IMG/VR virus record: IMGVR_UViG_3300042382_000268
Span: 62,001 to 126,000 of that record
Reading direction: 5' to 3' (one strand)
DNA: 64,000 nucleotides
Origin: a virus
Shown here: positions 37,616 through 50,100 of the stretch, in pieces
How the letters are laid out: every line of letters begins with the position of its first letter
Position numbering within the stretch: position 1 is the first letter of the stretch
Notes under the pieces: generated by a model
What the model was told of the DNA's origin: nothing
The model's database searches: none
What the model saw: only the letters and a program-made list of their open reading frames with translations
Program-made: the position numbers and the translations under genes

Positions 37616-37948
37616 ATGGCAACACTCTTAAAAAATAAACTTCTTGCTAATATTGGTGCTACAGAAGCACTAATACTTACAACCGATTCTACCACAAGGG
37701 TTACGGTAATTGGATTAAGTTTAACAAATATTACTGATGCTATGGTTCTTGCATCTGTTCGTATTCTTGATACTACTACTTTAGATACTGCATACTACAT
37801 AAAAAATGTAATTATACCACCTCATCAAAGTTTACGAGTTGTAAATGGAGGTGAGAAATTAGTGTTAAGTCAAGGTATGAGCGTGTACGTACAAACAAAT
37901 ACAGAATTAAGCATAGATCTCGTAATGAGCTATGTTGAACTTACATAA
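37616..37948 (+). CDS. Small beta-rich virion-type protein
   Basis: A 110-residue protein starting at ATG 37616 (MATLLKNKLLANIGATEALI). A longer reading from 37538 would translate the promoter TATAAATA and is rejected. Regular hydrophobic/polar alternation (TRVTVIGLSLTNITDAM, then LVLSQGMSVYVQTNTE) indicates a single beta-sandwich. It resembles, in size and strand pattern, the protein at 51663, and each precedes or follows a giant CBM-repeat protein, so both may be small fibre or baseplate accessory pieces. Confidence 0.7.
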   Translation: MATLLKNKLLANIGATEALILTTDSTTRVTVIGLSLTNITDAMVLASVRILDTTTLDTAYYIKNVIIPPHQSLRVVNGGEKLVLSQGMSVYVQTNTELSIDLVMSYVELT

Positions 37949-37959
37949 GGGAATAAACT

Positions 37960-38319
37960 ATGGCATATTATGTTGGCGGAGACATCGACCAAAGAGAATT
38001 ATTAGGAACTAATTCTAGATATTTCTATGCATTACGCAGAACAGACGACGGGGAATTATATTTTACCCGTGTAAATCAATTAACAGATAACGAAATTGTA
38101 GCAATCAATTATTCAGGTGCTATGGACGAAAACTACAACGAATTTGCACAAGGTGTGGATTTTTTTGAAGGACGAGATGTACATCACGAATTAGTGTTTG
38201 ATAATTTACAATATGAACAATACAGATGGGATGATTGCAACTTGTTTTACTTTATTGATGACACTGGAAATTTAGTAGTAAGAATGTATTCGGCATATCA
38301 GTATCCAACCGGTATATAA
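37960..38319 (+). CDS. Conserved hypothetical protein of the structural cluster
   Basis: A 119-residue acidic protein starting MAYYVGGDIDQRELLGTNSR, with SD AAGGGAA. It is rich in Asp, Glu, Tyr and Phe (DFFEGRDVHHELVFDNLQYE, then DDCNLFYFIDDTGNL). I do not recognise a functional family. The position, in a short operon between a small virion-type protein and the giant CBM-repeat protein, suggests a structural or assembly role. Confidence 0.7.
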   Translation: MAYYVGGDIDQRELLGTNSRYFYALRRTDDGELYFTRVNQLTDNEIVAINYSGAMDENYNEFAQGVDFFEGRDVHHELVFDNLQYEQYRWDDCNLFYFIDDTGNLVVRMYSAYQYPTGI

Positions 38320-38350
38320 CAAATGAATTTACATAATTATGAGGTAAAAA

Positions 38351-41300
38351 ATGGCTGAGTTTAAATTAGAAAGAATTAGATTTTCATGGGTAGGAGATTG
38401 GATAGCTGCTACTTTATTTAGAAAGGACGATATTGTCCGATACGGCGGCAAATCATATGTCTGTTTAGTTGGCCACACTTCAAGTTCTAATTTTTATACA
38501 GACCTTAACTACGTAGATACTGCATCAGAACCAGATATTCCTAAACCAAAATGGGTACTATGGTTTGACGGTTATGAATTTAGAAATAACTGGACTGGAA
38601 GCACGTTGTATAATTTAGGTGACATTGTTAGATACGGAAGTTTAATCTATGTATGTAACGAATCACATACTAGTGATCCATTAGGATTAGAATACACATT
38701 AAGCAAATGGGTAATATACGCAATTGCTGAAAAATGGGGGAATGCGTGGCTACCATTAACTAACTATAAAGTTAATGATATTGTAAAAATATCAGGAAAT
38801 TTATATCGGTGTAATACTACGCATGTGTCAGCATCTACTATTTCAACCGGTGTTACACCAGATATTGCTAAATGGGATGTTGTATCAACCTCAGAAAATT
38901 GGCAATCAAATTGGATACCCGGAGCACGATATGAAATTAATAGTACTGTTAGATATGGCGGTATTGTTTACTCTTGTGTTACCGGTCATGCTGCAGCTGC
39001 AACAGATGCGTTAGGTCTTGAAGCTGATATAGAAAAATGGACTGTTATTCATGCTGGTATTGATCATAAAGGTATTTTTGCATTAGCAGTTCGATATAAA
39101 TTAAACGACACTGTAAAATATGGTGCAAATGTATGGATTTGTACAGCAGGCCATACTTCAGTTTCTACATTTGATCCAAATAACTGGGCAATTTATATCC
39201 CAGGTAACGAATATGTTGATCAATGGACTGATATTACACAATATGTTCCGGGAGATATTGTAAGATACGGCGGATATAGTTATACTTGTCTTAATCACAA
39301 TCTTAATGTTATCCCATACGGTCATCTACTTGACTGGAGATTATTAACAATTGGATTTAAAGTTGTTGGTAATTGGGATAATGTTACTACATTTAAAACT
39401 GGTGATCTTGTTCGTCGTAACGGTAGATTATATGTAGCAAATGCTAACACTTCCTCGCAAGAACCCACAACTAATTCAGTGTGGACATTAGTTGTACCGG
39501 GGGACGAATGGCATAAAGTATGGGTAGTGTCAACAGCTTATGCAGTCGGTGACATTGTTGATTATGCATCTACATTGTACCGTTGCATTTTAGCGCATAT
39601 TGCATTAAATTTAATCAAACCGTCAATTGATAACACTTATTGGGAACGAGTAATAGATGGTGATCCACGCAATCCATTAACATACGCAGGCGATACAGTT
39701 TCTTATAACTTAGATGAAAATATAAGAACAGGAATTGGCCAAACAAGTCAATTGTTTAAATCAGAAATATTACCATATTTTGGCGGTTTTGGAGAAATTG
39801 GTTACATATACTACGTATCACCATCAGGAGTTGATGATCCATCTTATGGTAAAACGTTAGATCTACCATTTAAGACTATTAAATATGCTTGTGATTTTGT
39901 TAAAGCTGGTACACAAAATCAAAATGCAAATTTTTTATTAACTTCAAATAGAGCATGGGTACTTGCAGAGATGTATCAATGGATGTTATATCAAAAAGCT
40001 AATAATATTAGTCCATTTACTGTTAGTTCTGTAATTGATCAATCTAAAACAATTCGAGATGCAAGTATTATCTTTAATGCATTATCTTATGATATATCTC
40101 GCGGCGGTAATAGCCAACTAGTTACTAATACATACGCATATTTTCAACCAGGTACTAATTTATTCTTTAATACAGACGTTGCAAATGACATGCCGTATAT
40201 TATTGCAGCATTAACAAAAATGATATCATTGATTCAAGACGCAGTTTCAAACTCTGCACCTTTGCAAAGTTATCAATTGTTAAACGGAGTAACTGTTCCT
40301 GCATTACAAGTTATTAATCCATCATATCCTCCTGAACTAGGAATTAACAACTTAATAACAACATTATCAAACATATTAATTAACGCACTAACTACACAAA
40401 CAACTTCAAATATACCTAAAATTACCGGCGGGTTAGATGCAACTATTTTTATTAAAACTGGTACATATTATGAAAATACACCAATTATTGTTCCTGCTGA
40501 TACTGCATTAGTAGGTGATGAACTTCATAGTACCATTGTACATCCGGCTATTGGCAATGAATTAGTTGATATGTTTAGAGTACGAAATGGCACTGGTATA
40601 AGAAATATGTCATTAAAAGGATTATCTGGAACATTAGGACCAGCTAATCAATATTTAACAAAACGTCCATCTGCAGGTGCTTATGTTAGTTTAGATGGTG
40701 GTGCAGGACCGGCTGATTCATCAACTTGGATTACTACAAGATCGCCGTATATTCAAAATGTTACAAACTTTGGTGTGGGTTGTGTTGGTTTAAAAATTGA
40801 TGGAAATTTACACGGTGGTGGGAATAAATCTATTGTAGCAAACGATTTTACACAAGTATTAAGTGACGGAATTGGCGTTTGGTGTACCGGATCTAACGCA
40901 TTAGTTGAATTAGTATCTGTGTTTTCATATTATGGACATATTGGATATTTAGCAGAAAATGGTGGTAGAATCCGTGCTACTAATGGTAATAGTTCATATG
41001 GTAACTACGGTACGGTTGCGGAAGGGTACGATTTATCAGAAACTCCTCAATTAGGAACTATTAATAATAGAACACAAGAAGCACAAGTTGCGTCAGTAGT
41101 TGCAGGTGAATCTCAAAATAAAATTATATTATTAGAATATTTAACAGCTGGGCAAAATTATACAGCAGCGGCATATTCGTTTGCAGGTTCCGGTACTGGA
41201 GCAATTGCAGTTGCTGATGAATTTAGAGATCGCGCAATCTTTGAAAATAAAATATATGGAACAGAAATATCTGCAGGTGGCGACGGGTATTCTACAGCAA

Positions 41301-44095
41301 GCAACCATGCACAAACCGGTGATGCAACTACAATTACAATTGCGTCAAATGACACTAATCTTGCTGTAAATTATATAGGCATGCGAATTGTATTAACTAG
41401 CGGAACCGGTGTTGGACAATACGGGTATATTCAGGCATATGACGAAATTGGAAAAGTTGCAACGGTATATAACGAACAAACGGGATTAATTGGGTGGAAT
41501 CACATGATTCCGGGTACTGTAATTTTATCAGAACTTGATGCTACTACTGTATACAATATTGAACCTCGTGTTACATTTTCAACACCGTTATACTCATCAA
41601 CTGCAGTTACTTTACCGGCTGCATCTTGGACAGGTGTGGTATATGGCAATGGCAAATTTGTAAGCGTTGCATCGTTTTCAAATGCAGCATATTCAACTGA
41701 CGGTACAACATGGTCTGTAGGATCAAATTTCCCAAGTTTAATATCCCCAACGGTAGCATATACAAATGGAATATTTGTCTCTGTAAATGCAACTACTACA
41801 TCATACGCATTCTCAAATGACGGTATTACATGGGACTCGGGTACTTTTTCAACAGGCGCATCGTATTCAAATGTAATTGCAGTTGGTACTACATTTGTAG
41901 TTGTGAGTTATAGTACTACTGAATTATTAGTATCATCTAATGGTGTATCATGGGCTCCTGTAGCTGCTACTGGCATACAATCTGGAAAAATTGCATACGG
42001 TGCTAGCACGTATGTATCGTTTGCTAGTGGTAGTACAAATGCAGCTGCATATTCAACTAATGGAACAACTTGGACTAGCGTAACATTACCAACAACTGCA
42101 ACATGGGCAAGCATTACATATGGTAATGGTAGATTTATTGCTATTGCAACTTCAGGAACATCAGTTGTTTATTCATTAGATGGTATTACTTGGGTAGCAT
42201 CTGCTGTGTTAACTGCAGCAGCGTGGACATCTATTGCATACGGGCAAGGTGTGTTTGTTGCAGTTGCAACCGGAACAAATACAATTGCTACAACACAAGA
42301 CGGAATAGTATGGATTACTCGAAGTATTTTAGCATCTAATCAATGGTCAGCGGTTGCATTTGGAAATCCATCATCATTAAGACAATTCATTGCAGTAGCA
42401 ACCGCCGGTTCATCTGCAGGTAGACAAATACTAGCAGGTGCTCAATCGTTTGGTAGAGCAGTAATTGCATCCGGAAAAATTGGTAGCATTAATATTTGGG
42501 AACCTGGCAGCGGATATTCACTAACTCCAACTGTAGTGCAATTTGTTGGTTCTATCTCTAATACAACATTATCTGTTACTTATGTAATATCAGGTGCTCT
42601 TGCTGCAGGCTTGTTTTTAGGCGGCGGTCGAGGTAATATATCTGCTAATACGTCTATTACTACAGTAAATAATGCAGTATTTACTGGGTTTATATCAAAT
42701 ACATCTTTAACTATTGTTTCAATAGTTTCAGGAACTGTTACGTTTGGCATGGTAATCGATAACGGAGCAGCAAGTTCCGGTACAACTATTACAGGAACAA
42801 TCACTGCAGTATTTACTGGATCAATAACCGGAACTACGCTAACTGTAACTGGAATGACTTCTGGAGTTATTTCTGCAGGCATGGTGTTAACCGGTGGCGC
42901 TATACCTGCAGAAGTGTTTATTGTTTCAAATATAGCAGGAGCAGGGATCAATAGTACATGGTTAATCAATACAACTGTTAGTCAATCTTCTACATTGATA
43001 ACTGGAACAAAATACACAGTTGAAAATGGACAAATTAATGGTTCGCCAAGTCTAACAGTTACATTTAATGCAGTTAACTACACTATAAGTTTAACTCAAA
43101 CGGTTGCGTCTGCTAATATGTTTGCGTACACATTAGGATCTGCAGTAGTAACTCTTACTGCACCAGATGCCATAACAACAGTAATTGTAAATTGTAGAAC
43201 TGCAGACGGTGTCTTAGGGAATCCTTCTTTTACAAATCGAGGAAATAATTATCAAACTTCAACTACAAGTTGTACAATTAGCGGTAACGGATTTGCAGAT
43301 ATTCCAAGTATTTCTAAATATGTTTATGTTAGCGGGTTGGACGCAGCACCTAGTCCAGGAGCTAGTATTGCAATTTCCGGAAACTCAACACAATTTAAAA
43401 TTGTTAACATTACTCTAATTTCAACAGGTACTTATTATTTTCAAATTGCACCTGCACTTACTAGAATGACTGCTCCGGTTCATGCCACTGCAGTTGAAAT
43501 TAGACAAAAATACAGTCAAGTTCGGTTAACTGGTCACGACTTTTTGTTAATTGGAACCGGTAATAAAGAATCGACTAATTTTCCTAATACTGATATTACG
43601 TTAGCATTACAGGCATATCAAGTTCAAGAAAATAATCAAGGACGGGTATTTGTAACTGCAACTGATCAAGACGGTAACTTTAAAGTAGGTGGGCAATTTG
43701 CAGTACAACAAGCAACTGGTATTGTTACAATTTCGGCAGATTTATTTAACCTAGCAGGATTAAATCAAATTACATTAGGCGGCGTGCAAATTGGACAAAA
43801 CACTGTTACAATTACGCAATTTTCAACCGACTCTTACTTTACTGCAAATAGTGATAACATTGTCCCTACACAAAAAGCTATTAAATCTTATTTGGCTAGA
43901 CTAATTAGTAGCGGTGGTGCAAATGCAATGACGTCTATTTTAACTGCTGGTACAGTCGGTATCGGCCCGCAACGCATTTTTTCATCGTCAAACGATACTA
44001 TTGTAATGAATAACAATGTTAATTTCACAGGCGGGATTGCCGGTACTATGTTAGCATTGCAATATTTTATGCAATCACCTGGATCTACTGACTAA
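38351..44095 (+). CDS. Giant baseplate/fibre protein with CBM-like repeats, beta-helix and propeller (1914 residues)
   Basis: SD GAGG precedes the ATG. Residues 13-425 hold about eight repeats of the form W-x(2)-W-x(4)-Y-x(2)-(G/N)D-(I/V)-V-x-Y-G-x(2)-Y-x-C-x(3)-H-T-S, closely resembling carbohydrate-binding modules of families 5/12. From about residue 488 a pectate-lyase-like beta-helix begins (YYVSPSGVDDPSYGKTLDLP) and runs to about 900, with SPYIQNV and GLKIDGN rungs. A single degenerate CxRD-type helical module without its Cys lies at nt 40040. Residues 1090-1345 repeat YGNGxFxxVA-x(n)-S-x-DG-x-x-W, a BNR-like propeller. The last 200 residues (YSQVRLTGHDFLLIGTGN, then NSDNIVPTQKAIKSYL) are shared with the next gene. 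It is likely a glycan-binding virion component. Confidence 0.8.
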   Translation: MAEFKLERIRFSWVGDWIAATLFRKDDIVRYGGKSYVCLVGHTSSSNFYTDLNYVDTASEPDIPKPKWVLWFDGYEFRNNWTGSTLYNLGDIVRYGSLIYVCNESHTSDPLGLEYTLSKWVIYAIAEKWGNAWLPLTNYKVNDIVKISGNLYRCNTTHVSASTISTGVTPDIAKWDVVSTSENWQSNWIPGARYEINSTVRYGGIVYSCVTGHAAAATDALGLEADIEKWTVIHAGIDHKGIFALAVRYKLNDTVKYGANVWICTAGHTSVSTFDPNNWAIYIPGNEYVDQWTDITQYVPGDIVRYGGYSYTCLNHNLNVIPYGHLLDWRLLTIGFKVVGNWDNVTTFKTGDLVRRNGRLYVANANTSSQEPTTNSVWTLVVPGDEWHKVWVVSTAYAVGDIVDYASTLYRCILAHIALNLIKPSIDNTYWERVIDGDPRNPLTYAGDTVSYNLDENIRTGIGQTSQLFKSEILPYFGGFGEIGYIYYVSPSGVDDPSYGKTLDLPFKTIKYACDFVKAGTQNQNANFLLTSNRAWVLAEMYQWMLYQKANNISPFTVSSVIDQSKTIRDASIIFNALSYDISRGGNSQLVTNTYAYFQPGTNLFFNTDVANDMPYIIAALTKMISLIQDAVSNSAPLQSYQLLNGVTVPALQVINPSYPPELGINNLITTLSNILINALTTQTTSNIPKITGGLDATIFIKTGTYYENTPIIVPADTALVGDELHSTIVHPAIGNELVDMFRVRNGTGIRNMSLKGLSGTLGPANQYLTKRPSAGAYVSLDGGAGPADSSTWITTRSPYIQNVTNFGVGCVGLKIDGNLHGGGNKSIVANDFTQVLSDGIGVWCTGSNALVELVSVFSYYGHIGYLAENGGRIRATNGNSSYGNYGTVAEGYDLSETPQLGTINNRTQEAQVASVVAGESQNKIILLEYLTAGQNYTAAAYSFAGSGTGAIAVADEFRDRAIFENKIYGTEISAGGDGYSTASNHAQTGDATTITIASNDTNLAVNYIGMRIVLTSGTGVGQYGYIQAYDEIGKVATVYNEQTGLIGWNHMIPGTVILSELDATTVYNIEPRVTFSTPLYSSTAVTLPAASWTGVVYGNGKFVSVASFSNAAYSTDGTTWSVGSNFPSLISPTVAYTNGIFVSVNATTTSYAFSNDGITWDSGTFSTGASYSNVIAVGTTFVVVSYSTTELLVSSNGVSWAPVAATGIQSGKIAYGASTYVSFASGSTNAAAYSTNGTTWTSVTLPTTATWASITYGNGRFIAIATSGTSVVYSLDGITWVASAVLTAAAWTSIAYGQGVFVAVATGTNTIATTQDGIVWITRSILASNQWSAVAFGNPSSLRQFIAVATAGSSAGRQILAGAQSFGRAVIASGKIGSINIWEPGSGYSLTPTVVQFVGSISNTTLSVTYVISGALAAGLFLGGGRGNISANTSITTVNNAVFTGFISNTSLTIVSIVSGTVTFGMVIDNGAASSGTTITGTITAVFTGSITGTTLTVTGMTSGVISAGMVLTGGAIPAEVFIVSNIAGAGINSTWLINTTVSQSSTLITGTKYTVENGQINGSPSLTVTFNAVNYTISLTQTVASANMFAYTLGSAVVTLTAPDAITTVIVNCRTADGVLGNPSFTNRGNNYQTSTTSCTISGNGFADIPSISKYVYVSGLDAAPSPGASIAISGNSTQFKIVNITLISTGTYYFQIAPALTRMTAPVHATAVEIRQKYSQVRLTGHDFLLIGTGNKESTNFPNTDITLALQAYQVQENNQGRVFVTATDQDGNFKVGGQFAVQQATGIVTISADLFNLAGLNQITLGGVQIGQNTVTITQFSTDSYFTANSDNIVPTQKAIKSYLARLISSGGANAMTSILTAGTVGIGPQRIFSSSNDTIVMNNNVNFTGGIAGTMLALQYFMQSPGSTD

Positions 44096-44098
44096 ATA
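44092..44098 (+). promoter_or_regulatory. Late promoter-like element CTAAATA
   Basis: CTAAATA contains the stop codon of the upstream giant gene (TAA 44093-44095). A second candidate, AATAAATA, lies at 44122-44129; either would serve ATG 44154. Confidence 0.4.
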
Positions 44099-44153
44099 TT
44101 GAAAATTAGTAATATCAAATGAATAAATATAATAAAGAATTTTGGAGCATTGA

Positions 44154-47100
44154 ATGGCTGAATTTAAACTAGGTAGAATACGATTCATATGGAAAGATGA
44201 GTGGACTCCATCCACATCTTATCTACGAGATGATGTTGTTAGAAACGGTGGTAAAGCATACGTTTGTATAGCAGGGCATACTAGCTCTGTTTTGTTTACA
44301 ACTGATTTAACCGGTATTCCTACAAAATGGAATCAAGTATCTGACGGTACTACATGGAGATCAAACTGGACAGTTAACACATATTACAATTTAAATGATT
44401 TAGTAAAATATGGTGGAATTGTATATATCTGTAATAATAGTCACAACTCTGCAGCAACTCTTGTATTAGGCCTTGAAGCAAATCAAAGCAATTGGACATT
44501 ATATGCAACTAGCTTTGATTGGAAATCAACTTGGACAGTATCAACAAGATATAAAAAGAATGATGTTGTAAAATATAGTGGTAGAAATTATGTGTGTAAT
44601 GCTGGTCATACTTCTGCAGCAACATCTGCGCTGGGTCTTGAAAATGATCAAGGTAAATGGGATTTATTTACTGATGGTTTTACATGGTTAACTGATTGGA
44701 CAGTATCAACAAGATATAAAGTAAATGATGTTGTAAAGTATGGAGGACAGACATATGTGTGTAATGCTGGTCATACTTCTGCAGCAACCGCTACGTTAGG
44801 TCTTGAAAATGATCAAGGTAAATGGGATTATTTCCATAAAGGTGTTAATTATTTAGGTCAATGGAGTGGAAGTTCTGTTCGTTATACAGTTAATGACTTA
44901 GTAAACTACGGTGCCGATGTTTGGATATGTACAACATACCATACATCATCTACACTATTTGAAGAATCAAACTGGGCAAGATTTGTTGAAGGGTTAACTT
45001 ATGAAGATTCATGGGATAACGCAACACTTTATCAGCCTGGAGATATTGTTGGGTACGGTGGTTATTCATATATTAGTAAAACTAATAATTCAAATAAAAC
45101 TCCTACTGCTAACGCAAGTGATTGGTCTTTATTTACAACCGGATTTTCGTTTATTGGAGATTGGGCATCTGGGCAATCATATTTAGTTGGTGATGTTTTA
45201 CGAAATGGTGCGTACACTTACGTAGTTACAGCTGATCACACTTCTGCATCTAACAATCAACCACCAAATGTTACTTATTGGTCAAGATTAAACTCAGGGG
45301 TAAAATGGGCAAATACTAATAAGACATATACTGCATTAGCAGGTACAAACATAACAGCTGCTGGCAGCTCTGCAACATTTGATGTTAGTACAATTGGTAC
45401 TTCTTACACTGTTACTAAAAATGCAGGTGGTACTGGATATGCTGCAAATACAACCATTAAGATATTAGGTACACAAGTTGGCGGGTTATCACCGTTTAAT
45501 GACGTGTTAATTACTGTTGCTACTGTTTCGGGTAATGCAATTGCTACTATTACAGCAACTGGCTATGCAGCAACATGGGATACTAGTGTTAACTATGTGT
45601 TAGGCGATACTATAAGTGTTGGACCAAACAGTTATATTTGTATTTTAGCACATACAAGTGCAAGTGGTAACAGACCGGATGTTGATGTATCAGGACAGTA
45701 CTGGAATGTGATTGCTGCGGGTGCGCAAGACTCGGTGTTAACAACAGCTGGTGATATACCATACATGAGTCAAAGTGGTCCTACACGATTAGCAATCGGT
45801 GACCCTGGTCAGGTGTTAAAAGTTTCACCAACGTTACTACCATCGTGGGGATATTTTGGTGTTATTGATCAAATTTATTATGTTGGGCAGACTGGCTTAA
45901 ATAATCCAGCACCAAGTTATGGCGCAACTTTAGATCGTCCGTGGTTAACTGTTAGATATGCAGCTGAACAAGTTACAAACGGACCATTAAATCCAAATGC
46001 AAAATATTTCTTAACAAATAACCGGGCATATATTCAAAAAGAAGTTATTGGATGGATTAATTCACAAATAACTAATAATACACTACCATTTACATCAGCA
46101 TTTACTTATAATGAAAGTAAATGTGAGCGTGATATTGGCTATGTAGTTGATGCGTTAGCTTATGACTTATCGCATGGTGGCAATGCTAAAGTTGTAGAAG
46201 TTGCTCAATCGTATGTATCCGGAAGTTACACTGTATTAGGTACCCAATCAAGCCAAGATGTTGCTGGATATAACTATATGTTGTCTGTTATTAATTCAGT
46301 AATTGCAAGTACTTCACCAAATACTTCATATCAAGCAACAGTAACAAGAGTTTCAAATAATCTTAAACCTGTTGAACCTGGCGTAGTTACATTGTTATCA
46401 AATTTAGTAGGTGTTATCACAGCAGCAATTACTGCCGGTGTAAGTACAAATATTCCGGCGGTTGTTAGTACAACTTATTCTATTTTTGTTAAAACAGGGA
46501 TTTACTATGAAACACTTCCAATTATTGTTCCAGATAATACGTCAATTATTGGAGACGAATTACGATCAACAAATATTAGACCGTCCCCGTCGTTAATTGC
46601 AAGTAACGATATTGCAAAATCAATTTCAGCAGTTACATATATTCAATCAATTACGTCAGATATTATATCAAACACTACAGTTGCATCGCCGTATCAGGTT
46701 ACAGTTTCTCAAGATGTGCATTTGCCAGCAGGATCTGTCGGTAGTACGTCTGCAGTAACTGCAGTATCGGAAAATGCCGATGTAATGTACACAATTCTCA
46801 ATGGCGGTACAGTGTCAGCACCTCCTTATACATACACCGACCCAACAAGTTATAATACTGGATTTTTAAATGCTAGACGATTAATTAATGCTAACAAACA
46901 ATTTTTAAAAGATGAAGTTACTGCATTTATGGTACTTAATTACAGTTCAATATGGACTATGTTAGGTCCAGCAGGTCAAGCATCATGTACGCGTGATATT
47001 GGCTATATTGTTGATGCAGTATACTACGATTTAACATACGGGACTACTCTTATTCCTTGTAATTTAGCTACAACAATTGTTGCAAGATCATATTATAGCA

Positions 47101-50100
47101 ATAATAATTTTGTTGAATTAATTACTGAAAAACCTGCAGCATTGGCTGTTCAAGATAGAATTAAAACAATTATCGCAAGCATTGCACAAGGCACTGCGAT
47201 TACTAGAACTACCGGAAACACTACTACGCAAGATGTTAGTGGTTCGGGAGGTTCGACGAATGCTGGTACATTTGCACAAGATCGTATTCAAGAAATTTAT
47301 AATACTATAAACACCGGAATTACACCAACATTACTTGCACCAACAACAAGTTGGGTTGCTAGCGGTCTAGTTGCAGCAAATACTGCATTACAAGCAGCAA
47401 AATCACAAATACAACTTGATTGTCTAGCGTATGTTAAAGCGCATAATGCAACATTATTGTTTAATCAAACTACGTGTTCGCGAGATGTTGGATATATGAT
47501 TGACGCAATTGGGTATGATATGATGTTTGGAAGTAATTTCTTATCATGTCAAACTGGCATGTCGTATTACAGAGCAGTAGCGTCGGCACAAATTGTATTA
47601 TCAGGACAAAAATCTGCAACTTTAGGAATGATAACGTTCTTAAAATATACTGCAAAATATATTGCAGCATCGGGATCAGCAGCACTTGCTAATGCATTGT
47701 GGACAGATGTTATTGCAAATATGAGCGGAACAAGTGTTCCAAATGCAGGCAGCAACTTTACAAATGCAAGTAATGACGCAATTAATGGCGCATATCAGTT
47801 GCTTGCAAATGCTGATTTTCTTGCAGCTGAATCAGTTGCGTATATTAATACATTTAATACTACTGTTACTGCAAGTTCAACTACTACATTCACATGTACA
47901 AGCACCAGTTGGATGGTAGCCGGAGACAAAATTACATTTACTGGATCAATATTTGGTGGAATTAATTTAAGTGTTAACTATTATATTCATACAGTAGTTA
48001 ACGGAGTTTCGTTTAAAATTTCATCTACAGTAGGTGGATCTGCAGAAACCTTAACTACTGGTACTGGATCTATGATTGTTTCTTATGTTTATGATCCAAT
48101 TTCGTGTGCAAGAGATATGAAAATTTTAGTAACTTCAGTTGCTAATGACATTATTAATATTGGAAATTATTCATCTCAATGGAGTGCAGCGTGTTATTCA
48201 ACTGCAGTATCTGGTTCTCTGTTATCTGATATGTTCTATGTTAGAAATTCAACAGGTATTAGGAATTTAACAGTACAGGGATTAACTGGCACTTTAGGAC
48301 CTGTAAATAGCTATGGTACAAAACGTCCAACTGCTGGCGCATATGTTAGTTTAGACCCAGGTTGGGGACCAAATGATAGACGTACCTGGATTACATCACG
48401 GTCACCGTATATTCAAAATGTTACAACATTTGGTACAGGGTGTATTGGGTTAAAGATTGATGGAACTATACACAGTGGCGGAAACCGTTCTGTTGTAGCA
48501 AACGACTTTACTCAAATTTTAAGTGACGGTATTGGTGTTTGGTGTACTGGTTCACAATCATTAACTGAATTAGTATCTGTGTTTTCGTACTACGGATATA
48601 TGGGATACTTAGCTGAGAACGGCGGTAAAATTCGTGCTACTAATGGTAACAGCTCGTATGGTACGTATGGCACAGTTGCTGAAGGTGTTGATATTTATGA
48701 AACTCCATTGATTGCAACGGTTAACAATTATGCTAACCAAGCACTTATTACTAATGTAATAACTAACGCAGTTGATAGAATTTACAGAGTTGAATTCTTA
48801 AATGCTGGTACAAAGTACAATACTGCTACATTTTCATTTAGTGGAACAGGTTACGGTGCAGTATCAGTTGCTAACGAATTTAGAGATAACGCAGTGTTTG
48901 AAACAAAATTGTTATCAAATGGTGAAAATTATGTAACATCTGCTAACACTGGACAGTCAGGCAATACTACATCAATAACCATTGCTGCAGTTGATTTGGC
49001 AATTAATTCAACATATATTGGAATGAGCATTCAAATAACTAGTGGTTTAGGAACAGGACAATACGGCTATATTGTAAGATATAATTCAGGATCTAAAGTA
49101 GCAATGGTTGCAAAAGAAAGTTTCAGTGCAATAGTTGCAACCGGAACGACTGTTACTTCAAATCTAATCACAGTTCCGAGTACTGCTACATTATATGTTA
49201 ACATGCCGGTTATATTTACCGGAACTGCAATTGGTGGATTAGCAGTTGGAACAGTGTACTATGTAATTTCTACAGGATTTACATCAACTCAATTTTCAGT
49301 TAGCACAAGCGTTGGAGGATCAGCAGTTACTTTATCGACAATAACTGCAAGTACAATGACTTTAAATGCTGCAGGATGGGATCATGTGGTATCAGGTACT
49401 CCAATTCTAGCAGCGTTAGATACTACCTCATCGTATATAATTGAACCAAGAGTACAATTTGCAAGTCCTGGTTATTCTGCAACGTCAGTAACACAACAAA
49501 ATGCTGCATGGATTGATTCAATTTACGGGGATATTAATACTACGTATACAGCAGTATCACCGACTGGGGGTGCTGGTACAAGTGCAACATTTAATATAGT
49601 TAAAACTGGTGTATCATATGCAGTTACTTTAAATGCAGGCGGTATTAATTATGTTAAAGACAATGTATTAACTATATTAGGTACGAGTTTAGGCGGAGCT
49701 GCTCCATTAAACAACTTAACGATTACTGTAAATAACGTTGTAAACGGTGTTATTAGTAACTTTACATATAACGGTTTAGGAGCTGGCGGTAATTATGTTG
49801 CAATCGCAGGTTCAGGTACATTAACTCAATATAGTGTTGATGGTACTAATTGGGTCACAGGAGGAGCTCTTCCAGTTAGTTCGTCATGGACTGCAGTAAC
49901 TTATGGTACATTAAGCGGAGTAGGTACATGGGTTGCAGTACAAAACGGATCATTAAATACTGCAAAAAGTGTAGATGGCGGCGCAACATGGTCAAGTGCA
50001 GGATCGTTATCAACAACAGGTAATTGGTCAGATGTTGCATACGGCAATAATAGATACATTGCAGTGTTATCCGGATCAGCTACTGCTAATATTACATCAA

